Source: an uncultured Acidobacteriota bacterium (GTDB taxonomy: Bacteria > Acidobacteriota > UBA6911 > RPQK01 > JAJDTT01). Taken from it: a DNA stretch of 64,000 bases. Positions 34,648-43,238 of this stretch are shown one piece after another. A program made the translations under genes and the position numbers. Numbering within the stretch: the first letter of the stretch is position 1; the number at the start of each line of letters is the position of its first letter. The DNA lies in the NCBI GenBank assembly GCA_951812665.1, contig CATOST010000036.1:248001-312000 (forward strand), in the 5' to 3' direction. Below the pieces are notes generated by a model, which did not search any database, had not been told where the DNA came from, and was given only the letters and a program-made list of their open reading frames with translations.

Positions 34648-34983
34648 ATGGCAATCAAGAAGGATCCGGGGAATCGGGAGAAATGGCCCTCCTACAGCAT
34701 GGTCGAACCCCGCATGCGGAAGATCTACTTCAAGTTCTACCAGGAGACCTACAAGTCTTCTCCCATCGACCGCAAGCAGAAGGAACTGATCGCCATCGCC
34801 GCGTCCCTGGGATTCAACTGCGAGGGTTGTCTGGACGGTCATCTCCGGAAGGCGCTCAAGTACGGCGCCACCCGGGAAGAGATCAGCGAGACCATATCGA
34901 TTGCCATGGGTGTCGCCGCAGCCTCCGTCGTAGACCAGACGGACCACGCAGCGGAGCGCTTGCAGGCGAAGCACTTCGATTAG
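34648..34983 (+). CDS. Carboxymuconolactone decarboxylase / AhpD-like protein
   Basis: This 111-aa protein has the CMD-family signature: ELIAIAASLGFNCEGCLDGH with redox cysteines Cys58 and Cys61 and His65, then KYGATREEISETISIAMG. AhpD-like members act as thiol oxidoreductases in peroxide defence; others are decarboxylases. The CxxC followed by a His favours the AhpD-like thiol role. ATG at 34648 is the first start after the divergent lptD promoter region. No ahpC is adjacent. Confidence 0.84.
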   Translation: MAIKKDPGNREKWPSYSMVEPRMRKIYFKFYQETYKSSPIDRKQKELIAIAASLGFNCEGCLDGHLRKALKYGATREEISETISIAMGVAAASVVDQTDHAAERLQAKHFD

Positions 34984-35027
34984 TTTCTTGATCCCAGATT
35001 CCTGTGCAAGTGGACAAAGAATATCGG

Positions 35028-35057
35028 GTAGGGGCGCCCCTTGTGGGCGCCCTCTTC
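35028..35057 (+). repeat. REP-like hairpin element, copy 5
   Basis: GTAGGGGCGCCCC, TTGT, GGGCGCCCTCTTC. The preceding 50 bases resemble those before copy 4. It lies at the left border of the defence operon. Confidence 0.75.
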
Positions 35058-35200
35058 GGAAGAGTGATTTTCCGACCGCCGAGTCGCCGGTTCGGAGCTT
35101 CGGATGGCCCCGAGTCCTGGCTTGACGCGGTTTGCCGACCACCGGCCGGCCCGCACCGGAATCGTAGCGCCGCGATCCCGGGTCCCTAACCGTAAGGTCA

Positions 35201-36979
35201 ATGGTTTCAGAAAAATGTGGCTTATCCGGGAGGCGTTGGCGAGAGCATCGCAAACGCTTGGTGGATTGGGTGCGTCTCCAGTTGATCGGTCCGGCGCGTG
35301 ATGGCCTTCTGAAGGGATCGCCTCTCGAGCGGTACCCCACCGGCGTTCTACACCCCGTGGAACCAGGATTCTCGGGCCTCGATCCGGCGAGTCCGGAGGA
35401 GGACGAGGACCACGAGACGCCTCTCGGTGACGACCAATTGAAGGATCTGAAGATGGCCCACCCGGTTCGGCGCCGGCGTTACGTGCCCCCTTCCTCGGTC
35501 GGTTTTTCCTTTTTTGTCCGCTCCGGCGACGGCGTGAGCCTGCGCATCACGGCATCCGCGGCCGTTTACGAACGGACGGGTGAGAGGGATGACCAAGGAC
35601 GGTTTCGGGGGCGCGAATACCGGCGCAAGTCCCTCGAATGCGCCGTGGAATGGACCGGGGGAGAATCCAGGCAGTCCGAAGACGTGCTCCTCGAAGTGCG
35701 CCAGCGGCCCCATGGGCAGGGCCGCATCCTCACCGTGGTCTTCGCGAACCGCAGGAAGCCAGCCCGAATCGGTGAGGACCGCGACGAGCGCTGCCTGTTC
35801 GAGGCGGGTCTGGAATGCGAAGTCGTGAACGGCGAGTTGGCCGAGTACCCACGCGTCGACCCGAGCCTGCTCACCGAGGAAGAGCGGGAACTCGAGCTTC
35901 AGTATCGCGACAAGCGCATCTACGCGGTGGGCCACGGGGCGGCGGTGGACTGGTCCGTCGAATCGGGGACGCCCCCCACGATCCGGGCCAGATTCATGCC
36001 GGAGGTGGACGTGCCGCTCGTGACGGTCAAAGCCCGGGGTGTCGATGAGGACATCCTGGTCATGAAAGACCTTGCCGAAGCCTCCGGCGAAGCGGTTCCG
36101 GACCGGCTCGACGCTTTCGTGGATGGATACGAGCGCTGGATCAGGGAGCAGGCCCGGGACGCCGAGGACCTGGAAACCGCGGTGGAACGAGCCACTGCCG
36201 AGCGGATCTGCGGACGGATGGCCACGGCGCGGGACCGCATGCGCCGGGGTGTGGCGTTGCTCCGGGCCGATGCCGGGGCGAGGTTCGCATTCCGGCAGGC
36301 CAATCGGGCGATGTTGGCGCAGATGCGGCAGCAGGATCGCAACCGGGCTGAAAGGAAGCGGGACGAACCGAGGGACTCGCGGGAGTACCGGTGGCGGCCG
36401 TTCCAGCTCGCCTTTCTGCTGGCCGTGATCGAGTCGTCCGTCCGGGAGAAGGACGACTTCCGCGGCGTGCTGGACCTGATCTGGTTTCCCACGGGCGGCG
36501 GCAAGACGGAGGCCTACCTGGGCCTGGTCGCGTTTCTGATCGTGTGGCGGCGCTTGCAACACGGGACGTTGGGTGGCGGTACGGTGGTTCTGATGCGTTA
36601 CACCCTGCGTCTGCTGACCCGGCAGCAGTTCGAGCGCGCGACCCGCATCATCTGCGCCCTGGAGCTGTTGCGCCGAGAGGATCCGGCACAGCTTGGCGAT
36701 GAGCCGATCACCGTCGGCATCTGGGTCGGCCGCGCGGCCAGTCCGAATACCTGCCGGCAGGCGAAGGATTGCGTGAAGGAACTGGCGGCGGGCGATGAGG
36801 ACGCCGGTCACCAACTCGTGCTGAGAACGTGTCCGTGGTGCAATCGGGAGTTCGAGGCGCCTGGGAGCTACCGGGCGACGCTCGGAGTCGTTCGCCTTCC
36901 TGTGCCGGAATCCCGAGTGCGAGTTCGGTCCGGATGGCGAGTCGGACGAGCCGACCCCGCTGCCCTGCAATGTCGTTGA
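35201..36979 (+). CDS. drmA: DISARM-type DrmA helicase, N-terminal part (frameshifted)
   Basis: This 592-aa ORF holds the N-terminal domain and first RecA domain of a large SF2 helicase. Walker A is at about residue 430 (WFPTGGGKTEAYLGLVAF), followed by VVLMRYTLRLLTRQQFERA. A zinc-ribbon half CPWCNREF appears near the end. The codons after about 36881 are out of frame: the matching continuation SESFAFLCRNPECEF lies in the next frame, so one extra base (or two missing) sits near GCGACGCTCGG. DrmA is the helicase of DISARM anti-phage systems. ATG at 35201 is the first good start after the REP element. Confidence 0.83.
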   Translation: MVSEKCGLSGRRWREHRKRLVDWVRLQLIGPARDGLLKGSPLERYPTGVLHPVEPGFSGLDPASPEEDEDHETPLGDDQLKDLKMAHPVRRRRYVPPSSVGFSFFVRSGDGVSLRITASAAVYERTGERDDQGRFRGREYRRKSLECAVEWTGGESRQSEDVLLEVRQRPHGQGRILTVVFANRRKPARIGEDRDERCLFEAGLECEVVNGELAEYPRVDPSLLTEEERELELQYRDKRIYAVGHGAAVDWSVESGTPPTIRARFMPEVDVPLVTVKARGVDEDILVMKDLAEASGEAVPDRLDAFVDGYERWIREQARDAEDLETAVERATAERICGRMATARDRMRRGVALLRADAGARFAFRQANRAMLAQMRQQDRNRAERKRDEPRDSREYRWRPFQLAFLLAVIESSVREKDDFRGVLDLIWFPTGGGKTEAYLGLVAFLIVWRRLQHGTLGGGTVVLMRYTLRLLTRQQFERATRIICALELLRREDPAQLGDEPITVGIWVGRAASPNTCRQAKDCVKELAAGDEDAGHQLVLRTCPWCNREFEAPGSYRATLGVVRLPVPESRVRVRSGWRVGRADPAALQCR

Positions 36980-36986
36980 CGAGGCC

Positions 36987-38450
36987 TTGTATCAACGCCC
37001 GCCGACGCTCCTGATCGCCACCATCGACAAGTTCGCCCGCTTGGCCTGGGAGGAACGGTCTTCAGTCTTCCTCGGCAGACGGCCGCCCGGAAGCCGCTTC
37101 CCCCGTCGCCCGCCGGAACTGGTGATCCAGGACGAGCTCCACCTCATCGCCGGACCGCTCGGGTCCGTGGCCGGCCTCTACGAGGCGGGGTTGGAGACGG
37201 TTCTGGAGCAACGCGGCGTGCGTCCCAAGTACGTCGCGTCGACGGCCACCATCCGCATGGCTCGGGAGCAGGTGAGACGGCTGTACGGGCGAGAGCTCGC
37301 CGTGTTTCCGCCGCCGGGCCTCTCGGCGGAAGATTCGTGGTTTGCGCGGACGGATCCATCGAGGCCGGGCCGACTCTATGTCGGCTACCTGGCGCCGGCG
37401 CTGGATCAGAGGCGCTGCCTGGCGCCGTTGGCCGCCGCCCTGCTGCACGCGCCGTTGGCCGTGTTCCGGGATCAGCAGGACCGGGACGATCTGCTGGAGG
37501 CCTGGTGGACCCAGGTGATCTATCACGGTAGCCTCCGCGGCGTCGGCAACAGCCACAACGCCTTTGCGACCTCGGTGCGCGACTTGGTGCGGCGTCTCGA
37601 CCGGGAGCACAGACAGGCGGTCCGGGACGGCGCCGGGTCCGACGATGAATCGACGGCCGACCCCGAGCGGACCGATGCGGGAGGGGCAGCCGAGTTGCGC
37701 CAGAACGTGGTCCAGCTCACCAGCTTCTCGCCGCCGCAACGGAACGCCCGGACCTTCGATCAGTTGCATCTCCGCCGGGACGAGCCGGACTGCCTGGACG
37801 CGGTGCTGGCCACGAACATGATCTCGGTGGGCGTGGACGTCGACCGATTGGCGGCGATGGTCATCAACGGTCAGCCGCTCACCACCGCCGAGTACGTCCA
37901 GGCCAGCAGCCGAATCGGCCGCGCCGCCGTCCCGGGGCTCGTTTTCGCCAACTATTACCGCCACCAGGCACGCAGCCTCTCCCACTACGAGAACTTCCGT
38001 CCCTACCACGAGTCCTTCTACCGGTTCGTGGAGCCGACCAGCGTGACGCCGTTCACCTACCAGGTCCGCACCCGCGCCCTGCATGCCGCCCTGGTGACCG
38101 CTCTGCGCCACGGGGGCGACGCCTTGAGTCGGAACGAGGACGCCGGCGCATTCGACGCGAACGACGATCGGGTGAGGGCGGTGATCCGCCGATTGAAGCG
38201 CCGTTGCCGGGAAGCCGACGAAACTCGGAGCGAGATCACGGGCCGCCACCTCGACCGGCTCGCCGAACGGTGGCACCAGGAAGCGCGGCGTTGCGAGCGG
38301 CAGAGGCGACGGCTGAGCTACCGGGCGAACGATCGAACCGCCGACGGGCTGTTGCGCCAATTCGACGAGTCGCCTTCCCGGGGGCTGTGGCGGACGCTGA
38401 ACTCCATGCGCAACGTCGAGGACACGGGAGTGTTGCAACGCGATGACTGA
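36987..38450 (+). CDS. drmA: DISARM-type DrmA helicase, C-terminal part (frameshifted)
   Basis: This 487-aa continuation has the DEAH-type box as QDELHLIAG and the helicase C domain as NMISVGVDVDRLAAMVINGQ, TTAEYVQASSRIGRA and PGLVFANYYRHQARSLSHYENF. The last phrase with YRFVEPTSVTPF is characteristic of DrmA, which distinguishes it from Lhr and other DUF1998-associated helicases. In-frame coding begins upstream of the ORF start (from about 36885). The whole protein would be about 1,080 aa. Its stop overlaps the drmB start by 8 bases. Confidence 0.84.
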   Translation: MYQRPPTLLIATIDKFARLAWEERSSVFLGRRPPGSRFPRRPPELVIQDELHLIAGPLGSVAGLYEAGLETVLEQRGVRPKYVASTATIRMAREQVRRLYGRELAVFPPPGLSAEDSWFARTDPSRPGRLYVGYLAPALDQRRCLAPLAAALLHAPLAVFRDQQDRDDLLEAWWTQVIYHGSLRGVGNSHNAFATSVRDLVRRLDREHRQAVRDGAGSDDESTADPERTDAGGAAELRQNVVQLTSFSPPQRNARTFDQLHLRRDEPDCLDAVLATNMISVGVDVDRLAAMVINGQPLTTAEYVQASSRIGRAAVPGLVFANYYRHQARSLSHYENFRPYHESFYRFVEPTSVTPFTYQVRTRALHAALVTALRHGGDALSRNEDAGAFDANDDRVRAVIRRLKRRCREADETRSEITGRHLDRLAERWHQEARRCERQRRRLSYRANDRTADGLLRQFDESPSRGLWRTLNSMRNVEDTGVLQRDD

Positions 38451-40323
38451 CGAAGCCATGCCGGTGCGGCTTTCACACCTGCTGCGGCACTGTTCCGTGG
38501 GCGCGGTGGTCCGGGGGCCGGATCACTTGGTGACGGTGAAGGACACGACTTTCTGGACGGGCGCCGACGAACAGGGGCTTCGCCACGTCGAGCGGGTGCG
38601 CCGCGCCCTGAAGATCGGCAAGGCCCTGCGCACGCCGCCGAAGGCGAAGGTGGAGAACAACGGCCGGGTTTCCGGACACCCCATACCGGCCATGCGTTTT
38701 CCGGGCTGGACGCGGTGCTCCAGGTGCGGCCTGTTGCATCATCGCCCGTGGCGGCGCACCCGAACGGACCGAACCGAGTCACGCGGCGAGGTTCAGATCG
38801 ACCCGTCCCGTTGCTCGGGTTCGGCGCCGCGTCACCGGATGGGTGGCGACGTTCCGGTCTGCGGCGGCAAGCTGGAGCAGGTCCCCTGGGTGCTGGCTCA
38901 CGAGCACGGCTACCTGGCGGAGGTGCCCTGGCATGCTCTGGCGCACCCCGAGCCGAGGCACTCGGCTCAACGAGCGTGTCGTGCGGATTGGGCGAGTCCG
39001 TACCTGGAGATTCAACCTGCCGATCGGGGGTACCGGGTTCGTTGTAGGAGCTGCCGCGCCTACGGTCCCATCGAGTCACGCTTTCCTTATTCCGACCACG
39101 AATGGCAGCAGCCGTGGCTCCGCAACCCCCCCGAGAACAGGCCGGAGGGACTGGCCTGGATCCTGGAGATCAGCGACGTTCGCGTCCACTCACCGGAGAC
39201 CCGGACCGCGTTGGTCATCCCCCCCGAATCCCGCATCCGCAAGGGAACCGTGGTGGACCGGCTCTACAGCAGCACGGACAGGCAGGAGGAGATCCGGGAG
39301 TGCCGGACCGGCCTGCAGCGAAGGACGACTCTCGGGCGAATTGCCGCCGAGTGGGGTTGCGGCATCGATGAGGTCGAAGAGGCGCTCAAGGAGATCGACC
39401 GTGGATACCCGCTCTTCGGGGAATCCGTCGGTGATGGAGATCTGCTCGGCAGCGAGTACCGGGCGTTGATCGGGGAGATCCCGGACCTGCAAGAGGACGA
39501 GGACTTCGTCACCGAGCATCACACGCGGGCCTGGTCCGATCTCGGAGGGAGGCTGCCGGGAACCGCCGTTCGGCTGATCGCCGCCGTGGATCGGCTGATC
39601 GCCGTCAACCGACTAAAGGAGATCCTGGTGCTCGATGGGTTCCGGCGTCTCGAAGGCCGAATAACACCGCCGGACCTCACTGGGGCAGCCGACTGGCTGC
39701 CGGCGCTGGAACTCTACGGAGAGGGGATCTTCTTCACCTTGCGCGAGTCGTTTCTGAGGCGTTGGGAGACGGACCGGAAGGTTCGGAACCGCACCCGGAT
39801 CTTTCTCGACCGCTTCGATGGGTCGGGCGTCCGTTCACCGATGGGACCTCCGGCAGTTTCTCCTCGCTTCCTGGTTCTGCACACACTGGCGCACCTGATG
39901 ATCCGGGAGTTGGAGACAAAGGCCGGGTATCCGGCCGCGTCGCTGCGCGAACGCATCTATTGCCGGAGCGGGGGCGCCGCGGATTCCGGGTCGATGGCGG
40001 GAGTCCTGATCTATGTCGCCGTGCCGGACACGGAAGGGTCCCTGGGTGGCCTGATGAGTCAGGCGGAGCCGAGCCGGTTTCTCCGACTGTTGAGCTCGGC
40101 GGTCGAGGCGGCCGCTTGGTGCTCTCTGGATCCGGTCTGCGCCCGGCAGGAAGGTCATGGCCCCGAGCTCCTGAACCGCGCCGCCTGCCATGCCTGCGCC
40201 CTGCTTCCGGAGACGAGTTGCGCCTTCGGCAACGTGCTGCTGGATCGCGCCTTCGTCACAGAAGTTGCCGGCGGCATTCCGGGGTTGTTCGACATCGTGG
40301 AAGGTCCGGAACAGCGAGGCTGA
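38443..40323 (+). CDS. drmB: DISARM-type DrmB protein (DUF1998)
   Basis: This 626-aa protein starts with VRLSHLLRHCSVGAVVRGP, has a zinc-knuckle (CSRCGLLHHRP) near residue 85 and a second Cys pair around residue 205 (RCRSC), and ends in a DUF1998 domain: FLVLHTLAHLMIRELE, PAASLRERIY, GVLIYVAVPDTEGSLGGL and AACHACALLPETSC. These match DrmB, which forms a complex with DrmA in DISARM and loads on DNA. It overlaps drmA by 8 bases and is followed by an SF1 helicase gene after one base. Confidence 0.86.
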   Translation: MTDEAMPVRLSHLLRHCSVGAVVRGPDHLVTVKDTTFWTGADEQGLRHVERVRRALKIGKALRTPPKAKVENNGRVSGHPIPAMRFPGWTRCSRCGLLHHRPWRRTRTDRTESRGEVQIDPSRCSGSAPRHRMGGDVPVCGGKLEQVPWVLAHEHGYLAEVPWHALAHPEPRHSAQRACRADWASPYLEIQPADRGYRVRCRSCRAYGPIESRFPYSDHEWQQPWLRNPPENRPEGLAWILEISDVRVHSPETRTALVIPPESRIRKGTVVDRLYSSTDRQEEIRECRTGLQRRTTLGRIAAEWGCGIDEVEEALKEIDRGYPLFGESVGDGDLLGSEYRALIGEIPDLQEDEDFVTEHHTRAWSDLGGRLPGTAVRLIAAVDRLIAVNRLKEILVLDGFRRLEGRITPPDLTGAADWLPALELYGEGIFFTLRESFLRRWETDRKVRNRTRIFLDRFDGSGVRSPMGPPAVSPRFLVLHTLAHLMIRELETKAGYPAASLRERIYCRSGGAADSGSMAGVLIYVAVPDTEGSLGGLMSQAEPSRFLRLLSSAVEAAAWCSLDPVCARQEGHGPELLNRAACHACALLPETSCAFGNVLLDRAFVTEVAGGIPGLFDIVEGPEQRG

Positions 40324-40324
40324 C

Positions 40325-41503
40325 ATGGCGAAGCGCCGGTTCGAGCTGCCGGGCATCCAGGATCTGAGCAAGGAGCAGGAAGCGGCTCGGGCTCTGCCCA
40401 AGGAGGGCCAGCACCTGATCGTCGGCGGCCCCGGGACGGGAAAGACAGTGTTGGCGCTGATCCGAGTTCGTCGCCACGCGCGTGACGGTGACCCTCATGT
40501 CTTCCTGGTCCACAACCACCTGCTCCACCGTTCGAGCGGCCAACTCGCTGGCGAGACGCTGTCGAGCGCCACCTGGGAGCAGTGGTTCGGCCGGAAGTTC
40601 CGGGACATCACCGGCCAACCCCTGCCGAGAAAAGATGCGGACTCGCCAGACGGATACCGGCCTATCGACTGGAGGGCCGTTTTGGATCTCGCGGAGAGGG
40701 CGAAGCCGGTCCAAGACGCTCCGTACGTGGTGATCGACGAAGGCCAGGACATGCCGCCTGAGTTCTACCGTTCCTTGGTCAAGCTGGAGTTCGAACGGTT
40801 CTTCGTGGCGGCGGATCAGAATCAGCAGATCACCGATGCCCACAGCAGTCGCAAGGATGTCGAAACGGAACTGGGCGTCGACACCCACGACACCGTGGAA
40901 TTGACCTACAACTACCGCAACAGCACGCCGGTGGCGAGGCTGGCGCGTGCGTTCTACACTGGCGACCCTGCCAGCCCGCCCCCAGCTCTGCCTGAGCGCC
41001 ATGGGGTTCCCGCGTGGCTTGTCGACTACCCGCCGGAGCGTTTCGCGGAGGTCTGCCTACGGATCGTCCGGCTCGCCGATCGTGATCCGACGAGGTTGGT
41101 CGGCGTGTTGGCGCCCAACAACGGCGTGCGGCAACGTTATCTTGACGGATTGCGTGCTGTGGCAAAGGACGACTTGGACCATGATCCCCCGACCATCGAA
41201 ACCTTCCACGGTGACTATCGACCGGAGGTCCGATTCGATGAAGGTGGGATCCTGGTGATCAACGTCCAAGCGTGCAAGGGACTTGAGTTCGATTTCGCCG
41301 TGCTGGCCGACATCGACCAGCATTACTATCGGCCCGACGACCGGGAGACGACGATGAAGCGGTTCTACGTCATGGTGGCCCGAGCCCGGGAGCAGGTGAT
41401 CCTGCTCCGGCAGATCGGGGCCGAAAGTCGAATCGAAGAAATACTTCCCGGCGATCCCGAAGTGCTGCGGAAATCGGTGTTGAGCAGGAGGAAGTCACCT
41501 TGA
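40325..41503 (+). CDS. Short UvrD/Rep-like superfamily 1 helicase
   Basis: This 392-aa protein is a compact SF1 helicase or ATPase. Walker A is GGPGTGKTVLAL (residues 34-45), Walker B VVIDEGQDMPPEF, motif III FVAADQNQQI, motif IV-like LTYNYRNSTPVARLA, and the UvrD-C2 part INVQACKGLEFDFAVL then KRFYVMVARAREQVILL. It is much shorter than UvrD (about 700 aa) because the 1B/2B subdomains are reduced, as in AAA-like helicases of mobile defence loci. Start ATG at 40325 is one base after drmB; the stop overlaps the next start (TTGA). An SF1 helicase is not among the standard DISARM components. Confidence 0.83.
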   Translation: MAKRRFELPGIQDLSKEQEAARALPKEGQHLIVGGPGTGKTVLALIRVRRHARDGDPHVFLVHNHLLHRSSGQLAGETLSSATWEQWFGRKFRDITGQPLPRKDADSPDGYRPIDWRAVLDLAERAKPVQDAPYVVIDEGQDMPPEFYRSLVKLEFERFFVAADQNQQITDAHSSRKDVETELGVDTHDTVELTYNYRNSTPVARLARAFYTGDPASPPPALPERHGVPAWLVDYPPERFAEVCLRIVRLADRDPTRLVGVLAPNNGVRQRYLDGLRAVAKDDLDHDPPTIETFHGDYRPEVRFDEGGILVINVQACKGLEFDFAVLADIDQHYYRPDDRETTMKRFYVMVARAREQVILLRQIGAESRIEEILPGDPEVLRKSVLSRRKSP

Positions 41504-43107
41504 CCGCTCAGGCTTCTCTGTTGGATGACACGGGACGACTCCTCGCAGTCACCTCACGGGCAGCTCCGAAAACGGGTCACCTGGTCACCAATCACCTGAA
41601 TCTGATGTACATGCTGGGCTCGGGTCTGGTGCTGCCGGCCGCCGGATTCGGGAGCAAGTACTATCGGGATACCCTCCAATGCTGCCCCGGCTGGATCCCT
41701 TTGTTCACCGGCAGACCTTCTCGCGCCGCCGTGGACGCTTCCCTCTCCGAGGCGAAACACCTCAGACCCTGCATCGTGAGGATGTCCCTGAAGGAGTTCT
41801 CCGGCCCGGTGTTCTCCCTGGAGTCGGGCGATCCCCAGGAACGTCGATTCCCGGACGAGGTGGGCGGGGCCGAGTTGCTGTTCCTGCCGGCGCCTCTTCC
41901 GACGTCTTCGATCGAGAAGATCCTGTTTCGCTCGGTGGAGGAGCGGAAGGCGTGCGAGACGGACGCCCGGGATTTCTCCAACGTGCCCTGGGCGGACTTC
42001 GCGACCCGAACGGAAAGACCTCCTTTCTCCGACGCCTCGAACGATCCCTGGCCGCCGGAACGGGTTCCTGAGCCTCGGGAGGCGTCGGTGGGTCCGGCGC
42101 AAGCCGCCGCCGGCGTGATGGCGATGCTGCGGCTGATGGGCAACCGGAGCGCCGACGCGATGCCCGCCGCGGGAGAGACCCTGGGCGTTGCCGCCTGTCG
42201 CCGGGCCTTCGATCCGACGCCGGGACCGGCTTCCGAGCTGGCCGGCACCATTCTCGCGGGGCTCGGATCCTGGGTGCGCTCCGGCGGCGGGGCGCACTCG
42301 GAAACCGGGCCGAATTCCGAGGCCACCGGCCGAAACGCGTGGCGACGGTTGTTCTGGGACGCCGCCGGGCGACTCGCGCAGGAGACGGGTGGGGACAGTC
42401 GGGACAACGCGGCCGCCATGCTGCTCGAGTACCTCGGCGAAGCCTCGACACAGGTTTCCTCCAGGTTGAGGGAGCGCGTCCGGGGACTCCGGGACGACCT
42501 GGAATCCCTGACCGGATTGGGGGAATTCCGAACCTCGGAGTTGTGGGAGAAGTACACGACCCCGCTACCTCGGGCCCTGTCGCTCCTGTTTCTTCGACGG
42601 ACCGGGGCGGAGCTGTTGGAATTCCAGGCGCCGGAACTTGGCGAAGAAGACTGGCTGGCGGCCGCCGTGCTGTTCGGCGCCCGTTCCGGATGGCTGTCCA
42701 TGCCGCTGTCCCTACGGGGTGGATCGGCGGCGTCCCGGGCGGTCTCCCACCGCATGGCCGCACTCAGCCAGCGGATGGCCGGCACCGGCTTGGACCTGGG
42801 ACCCGCGCCGAAACGTCCGAAACCCCTCGCCGAGTGGTTTCTGGGCAGTTGGAGTGCGCGCCAGCGTTCCGCTGCCCTGGAGCTGGCCCGGGCGCAAGGA
42901 TGGGACTGTCTTGAGACACGTGTGAAATTGGGTTATGGGGACTATCGCCTGAAAGTCTCGCGAGGTGGGACGGAGATCGTGTTCCAAGGTGAAGCCAAGA
43001 GTCTCGAAACGGTAGTTGACAGGGATCGTTTTCTGAATCTCCTGGCGGGAGAGGCGCTCGTCGATCCCAGGGTCGAAGCGCGCTTGGTGAAGAGATTGGG
43101 AGCCTGA
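41500..43107 (+). CDS. Unrecognised 535-aa protein of the DISARM-like operon, possible PD-(D/E)xK nuclease
   Basis: I do not recognise this family. The N-terminal 140 residues look conserved-like: TNHLNLMYMLGSGLVLPAAG, FGSKYYRD and HLRPCIVRMSLKEF. The middle (about 200-470) is helical and low in motifs. Near the C-terminus the sequence GYGDYRLKV, 16 residues, FQGEAKS gives Asp481 and Glu498-x-Lys500. Two adjacent predicted strands carrying D and ExK fit a PD-(D/E)xK nuclease core, but this is a weak pattern match. There is no HxK phospholipase-D motif, so it is not DrmC. TTG start at 41500 overlaps the helicase stop, making it the fourth gene of the operon. Confidence 0.65.
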   Translation: MTAQASLLDDTGRLLAVTSRAAPKTGHLVTNHLNLMYMLGSGLVLPAAGFGSKYYRDTLQCCPGWIPLFTGRPSRAAVDASLSEAKHLRPCIVRMSLKEFSGPVFSLESGDPQERRFPDEVGGAELLFLPAPLPTSSIEKILFRSVEERKACETDARDFSNVPWADFATRTERPPFSDASNDPWPPERVPEPREASVGPAQAAAGVMAMLRLMGNRSADAMPAAGETLGVAACRRAFDPTPGPASELAGTILAGLGSWVRSGGGAHSETGPNSEATGRNAWRRLFWDAAGRLAQETGGDSRDNAAAMLLEYLGEASTQVSSRLRERVRGLRDDLESLTGLGEFRTSELWEKYTTPLPRALSLLFLRRTGAELLEFQAPELGEEDWLAAAVLFGARSGWLSMPLSLRGGSAASRAVSHRMAALSQRMAGTGLDLGPAPKRPKPLAEWFLGSWSARQRSAALELARAQGWDCLETRVKLGYGDYRLKVSRGGTEIVFQGEAKSLETVVDRDRFLNLLAGEALVDPRVEARLVKRLGA

Positions 43108-43192
43108 ACCCATTTCGATCGGTTCGGCGATCTCCGGTACGTCTCGACGATCGCACGGGTAGGGGAAGCGGTCTTGATTCCGCCTTGGTTTC

Positions 43193-43210
43193 TAGCTATA
43201 TTGTTAGCTA
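43193..43210. promoter_or_regulatory. Candidate operator of the Phd/VapC module
   Basis: TAGCTA, a 6-base spacer TATTGT, and TAGCTA again form a palindromic AT-rich site 29 bases before the antitoxin ATG, overlapping a TATATT -10-like hexamer. Phd-family antitoxins repress their own promoter by binding such palindromes. Confidence 0.45.
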
Positions 43211-43238
43211 AGTCACTCCTTGGCCGAGGCGAAGACCC

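Noticed and set aside
13760..35057. Repeated GGGCGCCC units as a possible CRISPR array
   Set aside because: Copies are kilobases apart and lie in intergenic spots, without regular spacers.
34540..35340. Minus-strand frame across REP copy 5 (266 aa)
   Set aside because: It is mostly translation of the REP element and the divergent region and is shared with other REP copies.
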